Below are positions 21,337-33,169 of a DNA stretch of 64,000 bases, piece after piece. Origin of the DNA: Diphasiastrum complanatum (Eukaryota > Streptophyta > Lycopodiopsida > Lycopodiales > Lycopodiaceae); contig CM055112.1 in the NCBI GenBank assembly GCA_029204225.1, positions 27,983,063-28,047,062 on the forward strand, in the 5' to 3' direction. A model generated the notes under the pieces. That model did no database searches and had not been told where the DNA came from. It saw only the letters and a list, made by a program, of their open reading frames with translations. Position 1 is the stretch's first letter; each line of letters begins with the position of its first letter. The position numbers were made by a program, and so were the translations under genes.

Positions 21337-21702
21337 ATGAGGGGTGGGCTGAAATTCGCTAGAGATTCGCGAGAATTCGCGAGTGGGGTATTTGCGAACA
21401 GGGCAGGTCAAGGAAATCGTGAAGAATTCGTGAAAAATTCGCGAAGGGTATTCGCGGATAGGAAGGGCGAGGTCAATGAAGAATTCGCAAAGAATTCGCA
21501 AAAGGTATTCGCAGACCAGAAGGACCAGATCAACGAAGAATTTGCGAAAAAAATTGTGAAGAATTCACGAAAGATATTTGCAGACAGAAAGGGCCAGATC
21601 AACGAAAATTTCACAAAGGGTATTCGCGGACAGGAAGGGCAAATCCAAGAATTCACAAAGAATTCACGAAGGGCGTACCTGGATTCGCGTGGTAGTCGCT
21701 AG
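21337..21702 (+). repeat. Tandem TTCGCG repeat with an open frame
   Basis: Imperfect units of about 57-66 bp built from AAGAATTCGCGAA, GGTATTCGCGGA and AGGAAGGGCCAGATCAA. They are open on the plus strand for 121 codons, with repeats of the type EEFAKNSRRVFADRKGQ. Such regular Lys/Arg/Phe repeats without domains are more likely low-complexity DNA than a protein gene. Confidence 0.65.
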
Positions 21703-22482
21703 AATTCGGACCTGAATTTGTACGTGTGGTGGGAAAAAAAAATTTGAAATTCGCGAACAAGGGTAGGACAGGGAATTTGTGGCAAAATTCATAGGAGTCG
21801 GAGGAATTTGTGAAGAAGTCGTGGAGGAATTTGTGAAGAAGTCGCGAACCTCCTCCTGTGCCTTACGTTTTCTCGCGAATCCAAAGGAAAGGTTTTGAGC
21901 TCCGACGCCCACACGTGCGTTTTTTTTTTAAATTTTTGTTTTGAATCTGACGAAAACTTTAGAATGAAAAAATTGAAGAAAATCTACAAAGGAACAAGAC
22001 TTCGATAGTGAAAAGTTGAAGTGCTTCTCTCCCAAATTTTCTACCAAATCTAGGATTATACCTCCTCCACAAGAATTGCGATATCTCTCTCAATTTTCAA
22101 CCAAATTGGCTGCAATTTGACTCAAATTCAAGCTAAAAGTAGATCTACAATCCTATAGAGATATAGTCATAAAATTCGGCCAAAACATCAACCAAAATAG
22201 AGAAAACAGACTGCAAAAATTGTCACTAACTAAAATTGGAATGTAAATACAAAAATGGCCATAACTTGGTCATTATAGCTCCAAATCAGACAATCTCAGT
22301 ACCCCTAGAGAGCTAAAAGAATGATCTATTGATATACAACAAGAAACTACACAAAAAATAAAGATTAAATGGTCAATAATTGAATCAAAACTTGCTTAAA
22401 ATTGAAAAATCAAGAAAACTAGAACAAGAAACTCTACTAAACTTAGCAAAATCCACCAAATCTGATGAGGAAAGGATCTAAT
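21703..22482. other. AT-rich leader-like sequence
   Basis: No open frame of note. If the PBS-like site at 22,483 is real, this is the untranslated leader of a minus-strand element. Confidence 0.35.
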
Positions 22483-22494
22483 GCTTTGATACCA
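22483..22494 (-). other. Possible copia primer-binding site
   Basis: Minus strand TGGTATCAAAGC, one base off the copia site. No paired LTRs could be defined around it. Confidence 0.4.
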
Positions 22495-22881
22495 AAATTG
22501 TCATGTGCCAATATTAGCATTCAAACATCTAATCCATTCATTAGACATCTAAATATCATGAGAATGCTAGAAATCAAGAAACTAGTCAAAATTCAAGAAA
22601 CTAGTCTAAATTCAAAAAACTAACTAAATGTAGCCAAACTTCACCAAAATGGACAAAGATAGATTCCATTATTCATTATTATTGATCATTCACAAGATTA
22701 GGCCTGAAACTAGAGCATGATCATAGCTCTCATGTGATTGTAGGCACATGAACCATCATCACTATCAAGAAAGCTCTCAAAGAGAAGCTTCAAGATCACC
22801 AAAGTTCAAAAATCATAAAAGTAGAATAGTGAACAGTTTGTGTTAATATTAACACTATCTGTTTTGCAGGAAAAAAACAAA

Positions 22882-23998
22882 ATGGATGAGTATTCCATCC
22901 TACGGAAGTTTTGTTACTTAGCCGAGGAGCTTCATGATGAGTATGGCTTGGGCCTAGAAGGGCAAAAGAGAGCACTCCAGCAAGTTTGGGGGTGAGGACA
23001 GTGTGTCTCACAATGCTCTGTCCACTCCAAGATATATACCTGAGGTGGAGGCGATGAATCAGAGAGTCGTAGAAAGATCAGGGAGGATGCTTGCAAGGCT
23101 ATCAGAATTAAAGGACAACATTCAGAAGAAGAAGAAGAAACTGTTGGTCAAGCAAGGAAAAAAGACGGTCATCCAAGTAATCAAGGACGAGATTCATGGG
23201 CTGGAGAAGCGCCTGGTTGAGCTACGGACACGGACTCCTCCCAATGAAGAGGAGATAAAAAAAGTGAATGATGAGCTCAATTTAACCCGATGCATGCTAA
23301 AAAAGATGAAAGTGCAACCGGATGCCCAGTCCCTCGGAAGGGAGGTTGCAAAGGAGGAGGTAAATTTTTTGGTAGTCTATTTTTTTTTTTCTGTTTTGTA
23401 CTTTTCGTTTTTATGAAGCTTATGAACGCGTTGTGATCATATCAATGAAATCTTTGAAACTTTTAATAATTTACATGTTTTTTTTTGGGTACTTTTAAGA
23501 TTTTTTTGGGTACTTTTAAGATTTTTTTGGGTACTTTTGGTACTTTTGGATTTGTTTTTAATATTGTTTGGCATTTTCTATGCTTTGTTTGGTACTTTTA
23601 AGGTCATGTTTGGTACTTTTGGTACTTCTAGATTTGTTTTTTAGTACTGTTTGGCACTTTAATGCTTTTTTTGGTAGTCTTTTTAAAATGCTTGATAGTT
23701 TTGAAGCTAATGTATATTATATATAGTGTTGGCTATTGTTTGGTATTGATGTTTATTGTTTGGTGCTATTTTGTAATAATTTAGATTTTCATTGCAAAGG
23801 GAATACAAAAAATTGGAGTCGGATTGGAAGACTGCTCAACGACACACTGATTTTGTGAGCCTCATGAAAGAGAGGATCAGCCAGGGACACAGATTCACTT
23901 TGTTCCCGAGACCCCACGTGGTGGGTGGGGCAGACTATATCCACGACCTTGGGTCTTGTAATGCCATGTATTTGCTAAATAATGAATATCTACTCTAA
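22882..23998 (+). pseudogene. Unrecognised coiled-coil gene, probably broken
   Basis: A first segment opens at ATG 22,882 (MDEYSILRKFCYLAEELHDEYGLG in two parts, hydrophobic/acidic). It needs a one-base shift near 22,990 to join the frame 23,003-23,357, which is Lys/Glu-rich with heptad-like Leu spacing (RMLARLSELKDNIQ, GLEKRLVELRTRT). GAG|GTAAAT at 23,357/23,358 looks like a splice donor, and a third segment (KLESDWKTAQRHTDF to FPRPHVVGGADYIHDLG, ending 23,998) follows the low-complexity tract. The nearest AG acceptor does not keep phase, so the gene is either mis-modelled or dead. Family unknown. Confidence 0.4.
23461..23780 (+). repeat. TTTGGTACT-rich low-complexity tract (intron-like)
   Basis: Three near-perfect ~24-bp units (TTTTTTTGGGTACTTTTAAGA) at 23,475-23,535, then scattered TTTGGTACTTTT words to about 23,770. 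It lies between two open segments of the coiled-coil gene. Confidence 0.8.
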
Positions 23999-24355
23999 TA
24001 TGTCAATATATACTTTAATATGAAGATATGTGCTAGACAATTATATATTATGAAGAACCCTATATCATTTTTCGGGATAGAGCTGCTAAAGACTTGTCTT
24101 GCACTAAAGGACAAGACCTCCAGAAGTGAAACGATGCACTTACAAGTCACTTACACGAATCGAGTAGATTCGAATCACCATTTTAAACTAGAATAATTTA
24201 AACTCGTAGTTAAATTTATCTTAGTAAGGTATAAGGTACATACATGTAACTCATATTACTTAAAACTATTCAATGGAACGACGCAGCTTTAATCTCTAGA
24301 AGTGTGTTTGTTCGTTTCGTAGGAAATATATGGAAGACATGATTCAATCTCAAAT

Positions 24356-24880
<525 letters not shown>

Positions 24881-25630
24881 AGAAGAAATGTTAACCTTGG
24901 GAAATAACCTTCGCCAACCTCTCAGATGGAAGATCTGACACAGATAAAACTATGAAAAAACGGACGAAGGTTTCTGACACAAGAAAATACAGTTTCTATA
25001 ATTTGACGAGAGTAAAAATCAAGATTTTTTGTGATCTGATCAGGAAGAATCTTTGTCGAACTCAAAAATAGTATTTCACTATAAATAGAATGTTCTGAAA
25101 ACTCAACGAAAGTTCTGGCGAAGGATCAAGAGTAATACTAATATTTTTGCAAAAAAAATGTCTTTTTTGGCAAAAATATGGGTGGTGTCTTGTATAACAA
25201 TTAAAACTTGAAAAATTGATCAGAGAGTTTTTTTTTTTTTCTCAAAAATAGCACTTTTGAACCTTCGCCGAACGAACCTTCACCTAGGGAAACTTCGTCG
25301 GTCCTATTTTTAGTTTCCGATTTTCCAAATCAAGTCTCCGTCAAAATTTGGGTCAAATCAGATATATTTTGATTTGGATTCTGAGAAATTTATCATTTTT
25401 GAGAGGTATCGGTTGATTGAATTTCGAAATCTTTTTTATGATATAGCAATCAGATTCCTGAAAAGTGACATAGATCTAGCTCATCTGATCTGAGATAGTT
25501 TTGAATGAAAAATCTAGATCCAATCTCATTGTCTACTTGATTTGAATCTGAGAAGATGGCTAATTTGTGCCATCAAGATTGATTGCAATCCTGGTCTAAA
25601 TTGTAGTAGCCATAATGTATCTAATGAATC
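24881..25630 (-). other. Leader-like sequence sharing CTTCGCC words with the C leader
   Basis: AACCTTCGCC, AACCTTCGCCGAACG and GGGAAATAACCTTCGCC recall units of the array at 13.3-14.3 kb. No open frame. It ends at a PBS-like site. Confidence 0.4.
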
Positions 25631-25643
25631 CACTCTGATACCA
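25631..25643 (-). other. Copia-type primer-binding site, orphan
   Basis: Minus strand TGGTATCAGAGTG. An LTR would lie to the right (from 25,644), but I could not find its partner. Confidence 0.55.
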
Positions 25644-27119
25644 TGTCCATGAAGCGGGTTTTGTGCTATGAGCAGCTATGCTTTGATGCTCAACGGTGTG
25701 CGCCTATTCTGTGCGAAAGTGTGCTACACTATGCAATCAATTGCAAGACCTAGATACGCGGCTATCAATTACAAACATTGCAGCAATCAATCACAAGTAA
25801 CAGATGTAACGCATGAATCAATGATGGAAGAACAGAATGTATTTTGTATTTTTCTTTTCTTTCAGAGTGAGTTGATAGTGTCTCGCTCGTTCCGACGCTC
25901 CTCTTACAATTATGTATCTACTTGTTGCAGATCTCTATCTCATGTCCATATATGTATTTTGAATTCTAACCTATTATTATGTCCCATCAAGTGAGATTAC
26001 AAGATAGATTAATTGATCATTACAAGAGAGGTTTACGCTAAACTATTAGTTAACTATGTCTCTCTCGCAACGTTCCATTATGGTTGGGCGTGATAGCTTC
26101 AAAGTTTTACGCCCATGACGAGCTATGGTTGTTCGACTTGCCTGACTATTCGTTCTGCTCTCCTTCAACCTTTGGTTGGGGGTCCGACAATTCAGTGTTG
26201 ACGATTGCCAATATGTTAGCCCCTTCAGGAAAATGTCGAAGAATAGATGCATAAGTTCACCATCTCCAACAACAGTTGTGACTGCACCACAATATCACGC
26301 TCTTGCGGTCACATACAAAGGAGATTGTGGTTGTCTACGTCTTCATGCTCCACCAATAATCATCTATGAATCTACTCTAGAATTGTTAATGATCTTTTAA
26401 ACTTTGTAATTAGAATAACATAAAATCATTCAACAACTATATAAGAAAATGAGCGATCAGAAGAAAGGTATAAAAAATTGAAATTGATCATCCAAGTGAA
26501 ACACGACAAAGACCAAACGAATGATCATAGCGATCAGCATCCATGACAAAGATAAAACGACCAAAACGGGTCTTCAATTTCTGACTCCTTAGAGTTAGAG
26601 ATCATTTAGAGGAGTGAAAAAGAGTATTCAGAAAGATAGCAATTATTTACTTTTATAAGTAGAATCATGCGTTGCGCACTATTGTTCTGTGATCTGATCG
26701 TTGTTACTACAACACCTTTTTATATAGAAGCGCTATTTTTCATATCAGTTGTATTCATGTTAAATGCTTGAATAACTCTCACTCTTTCTCCTCTATTATC
26801 AAGTACTCCATAAATGAAGAAATGTATGGCTATCATAAACGCCTAATTGTTTCACATTTATTTATGTTCTGAATATCAGTATTAGCGAATTGCATGGTTG
26901 TCTCAGATGCCTAATCGTTTCTCAATCTCTCTTTACGATTGTCTAAAACACCTGCGCTGATACTCATTAACATCACATATTAGAACTACTCTATATTCCG
27001 TTCTCTAAGTAATCCAAGATCATATTATCGCGTTTCATCGTGTTCTTCCTTTGTTGGTGATAAGATAACGAACTTCATTTTCGTTGCGGCTTGATTGTTC
27101 ATTCTAAATCCACACCAAC
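25644..27119. other. Unassigned sequence, possibly LTR remnant
   Basis: No coding motif. It lies between the orphan PBS and the gypsy pol relic. Confidence 0.4.
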
Positions 27120-29836
27120 ACCTTACAGGATAACACAAGAAGAGTTGGCGGAACTAAAATGACAACTTGGTGAATTGATAGAGAAAGGGTTTATTAGACC
27201 TAGCGTTTCGCCTTTTGGAGCTCCAGTTTTATTCGTGGAAAAGGCAGACAAGACTCTTCAAATGTGTGTGGATTATCGCATGCTCAACTCGAGCACTATA
27301 AAAAACAAGTATCCCATGTTGAGAATTGATGACCTGTTCAACCAATTCAAACATGCCAAGTAATTTACCCGAATAGATCTTAAGTCTGGATGTCACCAAA
27401 TTCGGATAGCTAAAGGCGATGAGCACAGAACGGCTTTTCAAACACGGTATGTGAGTCATGAGTTCATGGTGATGTCATCCAGTCCAACAAACACACCAGT
27501 CACATTTTGCACGTTGATGAACAACATCTTTCAAGACTGCCTAGATGAATATTTTATTGTATACATCGACGACATCTTAATATATAGCAGCAGCCTCAAA
27601 GATCACATTGAACATTTAAGGACAATTCTTCAATGACTAAGGAGGAATTGCTTGTTCGCAAAAAGAGAGAAATGTGAATTTGCAGTAGAGGAAGTTGATT
27701 TCCTTGGGCACGTTATAGGCTACGGAAGAATTCGGATGGATCCTAAGAAGATCAAGGCTATCTTGGACTGGCTAGCACCTAGAACTGTTCATGGCATCAA
27801 ATCCTTTATAGGGCTATGCAAATTCTACAAAAGATTCATCGAGTCGTTTAGCAAAATTGTGGCACCATTGTTGGAGTAGACAAAGACTCATCTAAAGATG
27901 ACATGGACACTTAAATGTGAGACAACGTTCCAAGAACTTAAATGACGAATCACTCAAGAACCCATTCTTGCTCTACTGAACTTTAGCAAACCGTTTGAGG
28001 TCCATACAAATGCATCAAACATCGCTATTGCGACTGTGTTGATGCAAGAAGGAAAGCTAGTTGCATATTTTTTTGAAGAAATTGAGTGACGTAGAGCGAT
28101 GATGGCCAACTCATGAAAAAAAGAGATGGTTGCAGTAGTTCAAGCAATGCAGCATTGGAGATATTATGTAGCAGTAAAGCCCTTCAAGGTGTTCACTGAC
28201 ATCGTATCACTCAAGTAATTTTCATCTCAAGGAATGCTCACGCCAAAGCAAACACGATGTCAAATCTTTCTCTCGAAGATTAACATAGATATTGTACATA
28301 CGGTGGGAAAGAACAACGTGGTTGCAGATGCATGAAGTAGACATGAGCACTTGATGGCAACAATAGCAACCCAAGTGACTAGTCTACTTCAAGAAATCAA
28401 AGATAAATATTGCTCTAATTTCAGTTGGGAAAACCATGTAAACCATTCACTTAGAGAAATCAAATGGTTGTTTATAAACAACGCAAAGTATACGTTCCAA
28501 ATGACATCAACCTAAGGAAGAAAATCTTGAGAGAACATCATGACGTACTCACCGCCAAACAACCGGGTGTGAATCGCATGTATGAACTTCTCAAGAGAGT
28601 TTGTATTGGCCATATATGTGGGTAGATACAGAATCCTATGTACAAACATGTCCTATATGTCAACAAGTGAAGGTGGAACCGTTAGCCTCAACAGGACTAC
28701 TCCAACCATGACCAGTACCAGCATATCCTTGGGAACCAGTGAGCATGGATTTTATTGTACACTACCACATTGTCAAGGTTTTGATTTGGTTTATGTGGTG
28801 GTTGATTGATTTTCAAAACAAGCTCACCTTGTACCAAACAAAAGTTCAGTGACAGTCGAAGAAGTGGCAAGGTTATTTTTCAAATATGTCTTCAAATACC
28901 ATGGCCTGCCTAGAACGATTATTTTAGATCGAGACACCAAGTTTGTGGAAAAGTTTTGGACATGTTTAATTCACCGATCGGACTGAATTTCAGCGCTACC
29001 TATCACCCTCATCATACGGACAAACAGAACGAGACAATATCTATGAAATTATGTCACTTGGGACCAATCTGATTGGGTCAGCTTCTTGGATATCCTTGAG
29101 TTCGCACATAACAACCAAGTGAACATATCTACTGGAAAGGCACCGTTCGAGACAAGCAATGGTGGTTTGCAAATTGTTCCTAGCTCTTTCCTTACAAGAC
29201 TGCAGGAGACCCTTGTCCCCACCGTAGAGAAATTCATCAATAAGTGGCACACAAAGCTCACAAAGGTGAAGGCGTTCTTGAGGCGATCACAACGTAGCAT
29301 GGCAGCTGACATGAACCCACATCGACAAGAACTGAAATTAAATTAAGGTGATCAGGTTTGGTTGTGCACTAAGAATATCACGTTGGCTATTCCATAAGTT
29401 TGTTCACCCTTGTGCTGGTTCCTATTATCACAAAAAAGATCAACCTAGTGGATTATTGAATGGCACTGTCATCAACCTTGGATATGCACGACATGTTTCA
29501 CATCTCATTACTCAAATGGTACAAGCCGGATGAGCGATTTGATCGACAACACGAACTCCGTCACCCACCAATGGCACTTGATGATACAAAGGGTCAACTT
29601 GTTCCAGAACATGTATTGGAACATAGAAAGCCAACTGGCACTCAACATGAATATCCAATGAAGTGGATATGGGCTCCACTCATTGAGGCTTCTACTTGGA
29701 AGTATGAAGACAAACTTAAAGTTGGAGCCCCTGAAATACTGAAAGATTACCTGGCAAAGAATCAACACAATAGCCGTTTTCCTACATTGGCGCATAATGC
29801 TTCACTTGGCAGCATGAATGGTTATGAGTACTCATG
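27120..29836 (+). pseudogene. Ty3/gypsy chromovirus pol relic (RT-RNase H-integrase-chromodomain)
   Basis: RT starts at 27,150 ([23 protein letters not shown] in parts, [30 protein letters not shown] at about 27,559). RNase H follows with FEVHTNAS, where the usual catalytic Asp is Asn. The integrase core is at 28,780-29,040 (VVVD, LDRDTKF, TDKQNE) and the tail at about 29,490 has HISLLKWYKPDE. A chromodomain-like end is at 29,590-29,750 (PEHVLEHRKP, EYPMKWIW, EASTWKYEDKL); in chromoviruses it steers integration to modified histones. More than ten stops and frame breaks. No gag or protease. RT motif spacing is normal. Confidence 0.88.
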
Positions 29837-30109
29837 ACCATTCTGAAGTTCAAGAAACTTTCATATATCTTTCTTATTTGTTGATAAAGTAATTGAAGCT
29901 TTATACAAGTTTTACATAAGTGAACTTAATCCACACTTTTCCTGTGCTACTGCCAATGTACTGTTATTTTATATTTTGGAACTGATAAAAATTAAGCCAG
30001 TGCCATGCATCTTAGGTCTAGTTTGATCTTGATGAGGACATCAGCTTTCTCAAACGAGGACATCATGCTGTAAAACTGACTCGAGTGCACACAATGTGCC
30101 CTATAAGAC
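29837..30109 (+). other. Unassigned sequence after the chromovirus pol
   Basis: No gene seen. It would be the 3' untranslated part of the gypsy element. Confidence 0.4.
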
Positions 30110-30300
30110 TCTAAGGGATGACACTCTCTAAAGTCGGGCCCATGTCTAGGAGCCTAGTTGATTTAGCCTGCCGAGATAGCTCCCGGGACCCATATCCGGG
30201 AACTAGACTGATTCGCCAGGCTTGCTAGGCTTAATCAACAAAATAAAAACTAAGTCCTAAAAAGCGTGCTTTACCAGAAAGCACGATATGTTCTAGGACA
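30110..30300 (+). other. Cluster of nested stem-loops, then a G-run
   Basis: Inverted pairs: 30,157-30,172 with 30,224-30,239 (GTTGATTTAGCCTGCC type), TCCCGG/CCGGGA at 30,181-30,201 inside it, the perfect stem CGTGCTTT-ACCAG-AAAGCACG at 30,265-30,285, and an outer GTCCTA/TAGGAC pair at 30,254/30,294. GAGGGGGC follows at 30,301. Confidence 0.65.
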
Positions 30301-30330
30301 GAGGGGGCACGTCGAATCACACCAAAATTA

Positions 30331-30595
30331 TAGGGGGAGTTCGGTAGACAGAAACTTTGGCAACTTATCTAGTGCCAAGGATCCAATCGCCAAGTCTCAA
30401 CTCCCTTTACCAGCGCGAGTCAGGCACAATGCAATTGGTGGCCCCAAGATCTGGCCCCGAGACTTGTCAGTCTATGTATAAATGTAACCTCTTCTAAATT
30501 TAATAAAGTTGATCCTTGGGAATGATTACCATTTTGGTTTCGCCTCCGGGACTGGTCTAAGTGGAAGGACCCTTATTACAACCTTTTTGCATCGT
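30331..30595 (+). repeat. Possible short LTR or terminal region
   Basis: Follows an AGGGGGAG purine run. It contains a TATA-like TATAAAT at 30,477-30,483 and AATAAAG at 30,502-30,508, and ends TTTTTGCA before TTGGCACCTAAGGGG, a weak PBS-like string. No partner copy seen, so it may be plain host sequence. Confidence 0.3.
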
Positions 30596-32285
30596 TGGCA
30601 CCTAAGGGGTCCACGTCACCAATGTGTGGCCTGCCGCTATGCCTTTAGGTCAGTTTGGTGAACACTATGCCTTGGGATGTCATGTGTGAATTGTCTTTGC
30701 CTTTGGTTACAGGGACGGATTCTAAGTTGGCTTTCGGGTTGGTTGAATTTCCAGTTTTTCTAAGTCTGAATGGTTAGGCTTGTTGCATTTCTAAGTTGGC
30801 TTTCCAGTGAGTTCGTGACAAAGGAATGTTTTAAGCGTTTCTTGGAAAAAATGCTCAAGTTTCAGCACCCTTTGAGGCACCGATGCAACAATAGATCCTA
30901 GATTAAGTAAGACGTTGATTATTGAGGGAGAATGGCAATAGATGAAGGGGAGGAACTGGCGAAAGAAAGAAATTTCATAGATACAAACGCTTGTTTCATT
31001 TGTCAATGTCATAAGCAGAAAAGGTTCAAGAGAGTCTGCAGGTCATTTACTAATCTTTTGTTGTTTCTAACGTGTTCGTGTACATGTTGAAGAGCACCTA
31101 TGTAGTTTAAATAGCAGAAAGAAGACCAATTTTAGCACTCGCAACCCTGTGCAAATCAACAATTTTCCAATCTTCTAAAAATTTTGGATACAAACTTTAA
31201 CAAAACAACATACATCTATTCTCACATACCAAGTTGATCCAGTGTATCTAAATCTTCTCACCGATATTGATCTTGAAAATGGATTGAAGCTCAAAGAAAA
31301 GATTGGGCGCGTTCAGGCATATGAAACGAGATCAAAGAAGTTCTCAGCCGCATCCGTGACCTCGAGGAGCAAAATACACGAACCACATCCCTTGCAAATG
31401 CTTTGCGTGCATGCCACCAAGAACTCAGCCATCCATGCATAAAGCCACGTGCACACCAGACAAATAGCCAGCGTAAAGCCACGCGGACATCAGACAAAAA
31501 GCCAATGCAGATTTAGCAAACTAAATATTTCACATATTATCCTGAAAACGAGCTTCAACCTTTATTTAAATACGCTTTAAATATGTTTTAAATATGTGGC
31601 AGGTCCACAATTTAACATAATTATAAAAAAAGTAAATTTAATAATAATTGCAAAAATTAATTTCGGACACAAGCACGTCAATGTTTAATATGATTACAAA
31701 GGACCTTGCCTGTAAGGCAAGGCCAAAAATTCCCTAGAAATTCCAGATCCTCAAAAGTCCAAATCTTCAAGTTGCAAATCTCAAAAAGTTGCACAAGTCC
31801 CAAGTCGCTTGCAAGTTGTAGATCCACAAGTTGTAAGCCTTAAATCCTCATGTTGTGAATCTCAAATTCTCAAGTCACAAAAGAATTACACGTTACAAAA
31901 ATCAGGGCAAGTATTTATGTTGGGTGAACTGTAAAGCAGTGCTCAAGCAAATCAGAAAACTATAGGAGTGGAACCGACAAGTTTTCTCAAAAACCAGCAT
32001 CATAAAAGGTCTAACGATTTTTATACAAAGATATACACCTTTTTTAAGTAAAAGTCTTCAAAAAGCTGGGAAGTTTTATAAAATGCAGGTTTTTTGAGGA
32101 TAACTCAAAAAAGGTTTCTTGAGCACTGTCATAAAGTCCAACTTTTTAAGCTTTGCACATTTTTGGGCAAGTTTGTTGTCGAGCTATCACCCTCAAACAA
32201 GTGTCCTAAAATGCGTTAAGCCTTGAGAGTAGGGCATTTTGCCTTTTACCAAACAACCTTTTTAAGCTGAGGTTAAAAGGGAAGT
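30596..32285. other. AT-rich intergenic sequence
   Basis: No gene or repeat family recognised. CAAGTTGCAAATC-type words recur at 31,740-31,870. Confidence 0.5.
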
Positions 32286-32650
32286 TTTCTTGGCATGCTG
32301 AATGGTCGATTTTGGCCGTGAATCTTGCAAGATTTGGTGGCAGTGTGGCACGTTGCCGAGTGCAGCTGCCAGCAGCACAGCGGGCTGGGCTTCGTCTTCC
32401 TAACGCCCTTCCGCGCTTCTGCGGCAACGCTGGCGCCAAGTTGCAACTGCCCAGGCGCGAGCGCCGAATCCCGCCACCAGACGTGACTGGACCGGCGACC
32501 CGACCCGACGTTGGTGCTGGTGTGCGCCGGGCGGCGTGCCCATTTCGCGCCACTTTCCCGCCTTGGACTGCGCAGTCCCACTCCAAACTGCGTGCTAGGA
32601 CCTCCAGGCTTGAGCTTCAAGCTTCAAATGTGAATTTTGTGGCGTGAAGC
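32286..32650. other. Isolated GC-rich island
   Basis: About 360 bp, rich in GC and CpG, inside AT-rich DNA. Open on the plus strand (32,312-32,647, 111 codons) and on both other minus frames, as GC-rich DNA tends to be; no domain recognised. It could be a promoter piece or a transposon end. Confidence 0.55.
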
Positions 32651-33169
32651 TTAAGACAGTTGCACGAACCGACTATTTGGACGTTTAATCTTCCAGTTTA
32701 AATGGTTCACCGAAGGGTAAAGAGATTACTCAACAGCTCTCCAATTCGAATTTCAGCCTCCGTGACGCCCAGGCTGCAGGGCGATAACGCTCCGACTAGC
32801 CTTGTCACCTGTTTACGCAGGCGGGCGGCAGCAGCCTATAACTACGAAAATTGTTTAAATAAATCATATTAATGATTAATTTCTTTTTTTTCCAAATAGT
32901 ATAATTTAGATAAGTTATAAGCATTTGTTATTACTCGTAGTTTTCAATCGGTACTAGAAAATTTAGTATTTATTAATATTGTGTGTCTTTTTCGGACACT
33001 CATATGTCGCTACTTTTTCTTTACAAACCCAACAAAACTTAACTCAAGAAAAGCCCTAAAAATTTTGATCTCTATATTTCTCCTTCCCTTGCTCTCACCA
33101 TCCCTCACTATATCGCTATTTTTACTCTAGAAACCCTAAGAAATCCTAACCCTAAAAACCTTGCACTCT
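32651..33169. other. Intergenic sequence
   Basis: No gene. A small GC-rich patch at 32,760-32,840, then AT-rich; CTAACCCTAAAAACC near 33,145 is telo-box-like. Confidence 0.45.

Noticed and set aside
30591..30606. Gypsy primer-binding site TTGGCACCTAAGGGG
   Set aside because: Differs from known sites and no LTR pair supports it; kept only as a remark.
32312..32647. Protein gene in the GC-rich island
   Set aside because: Open on both strands, as expected for GC-rich DNA; no domain.
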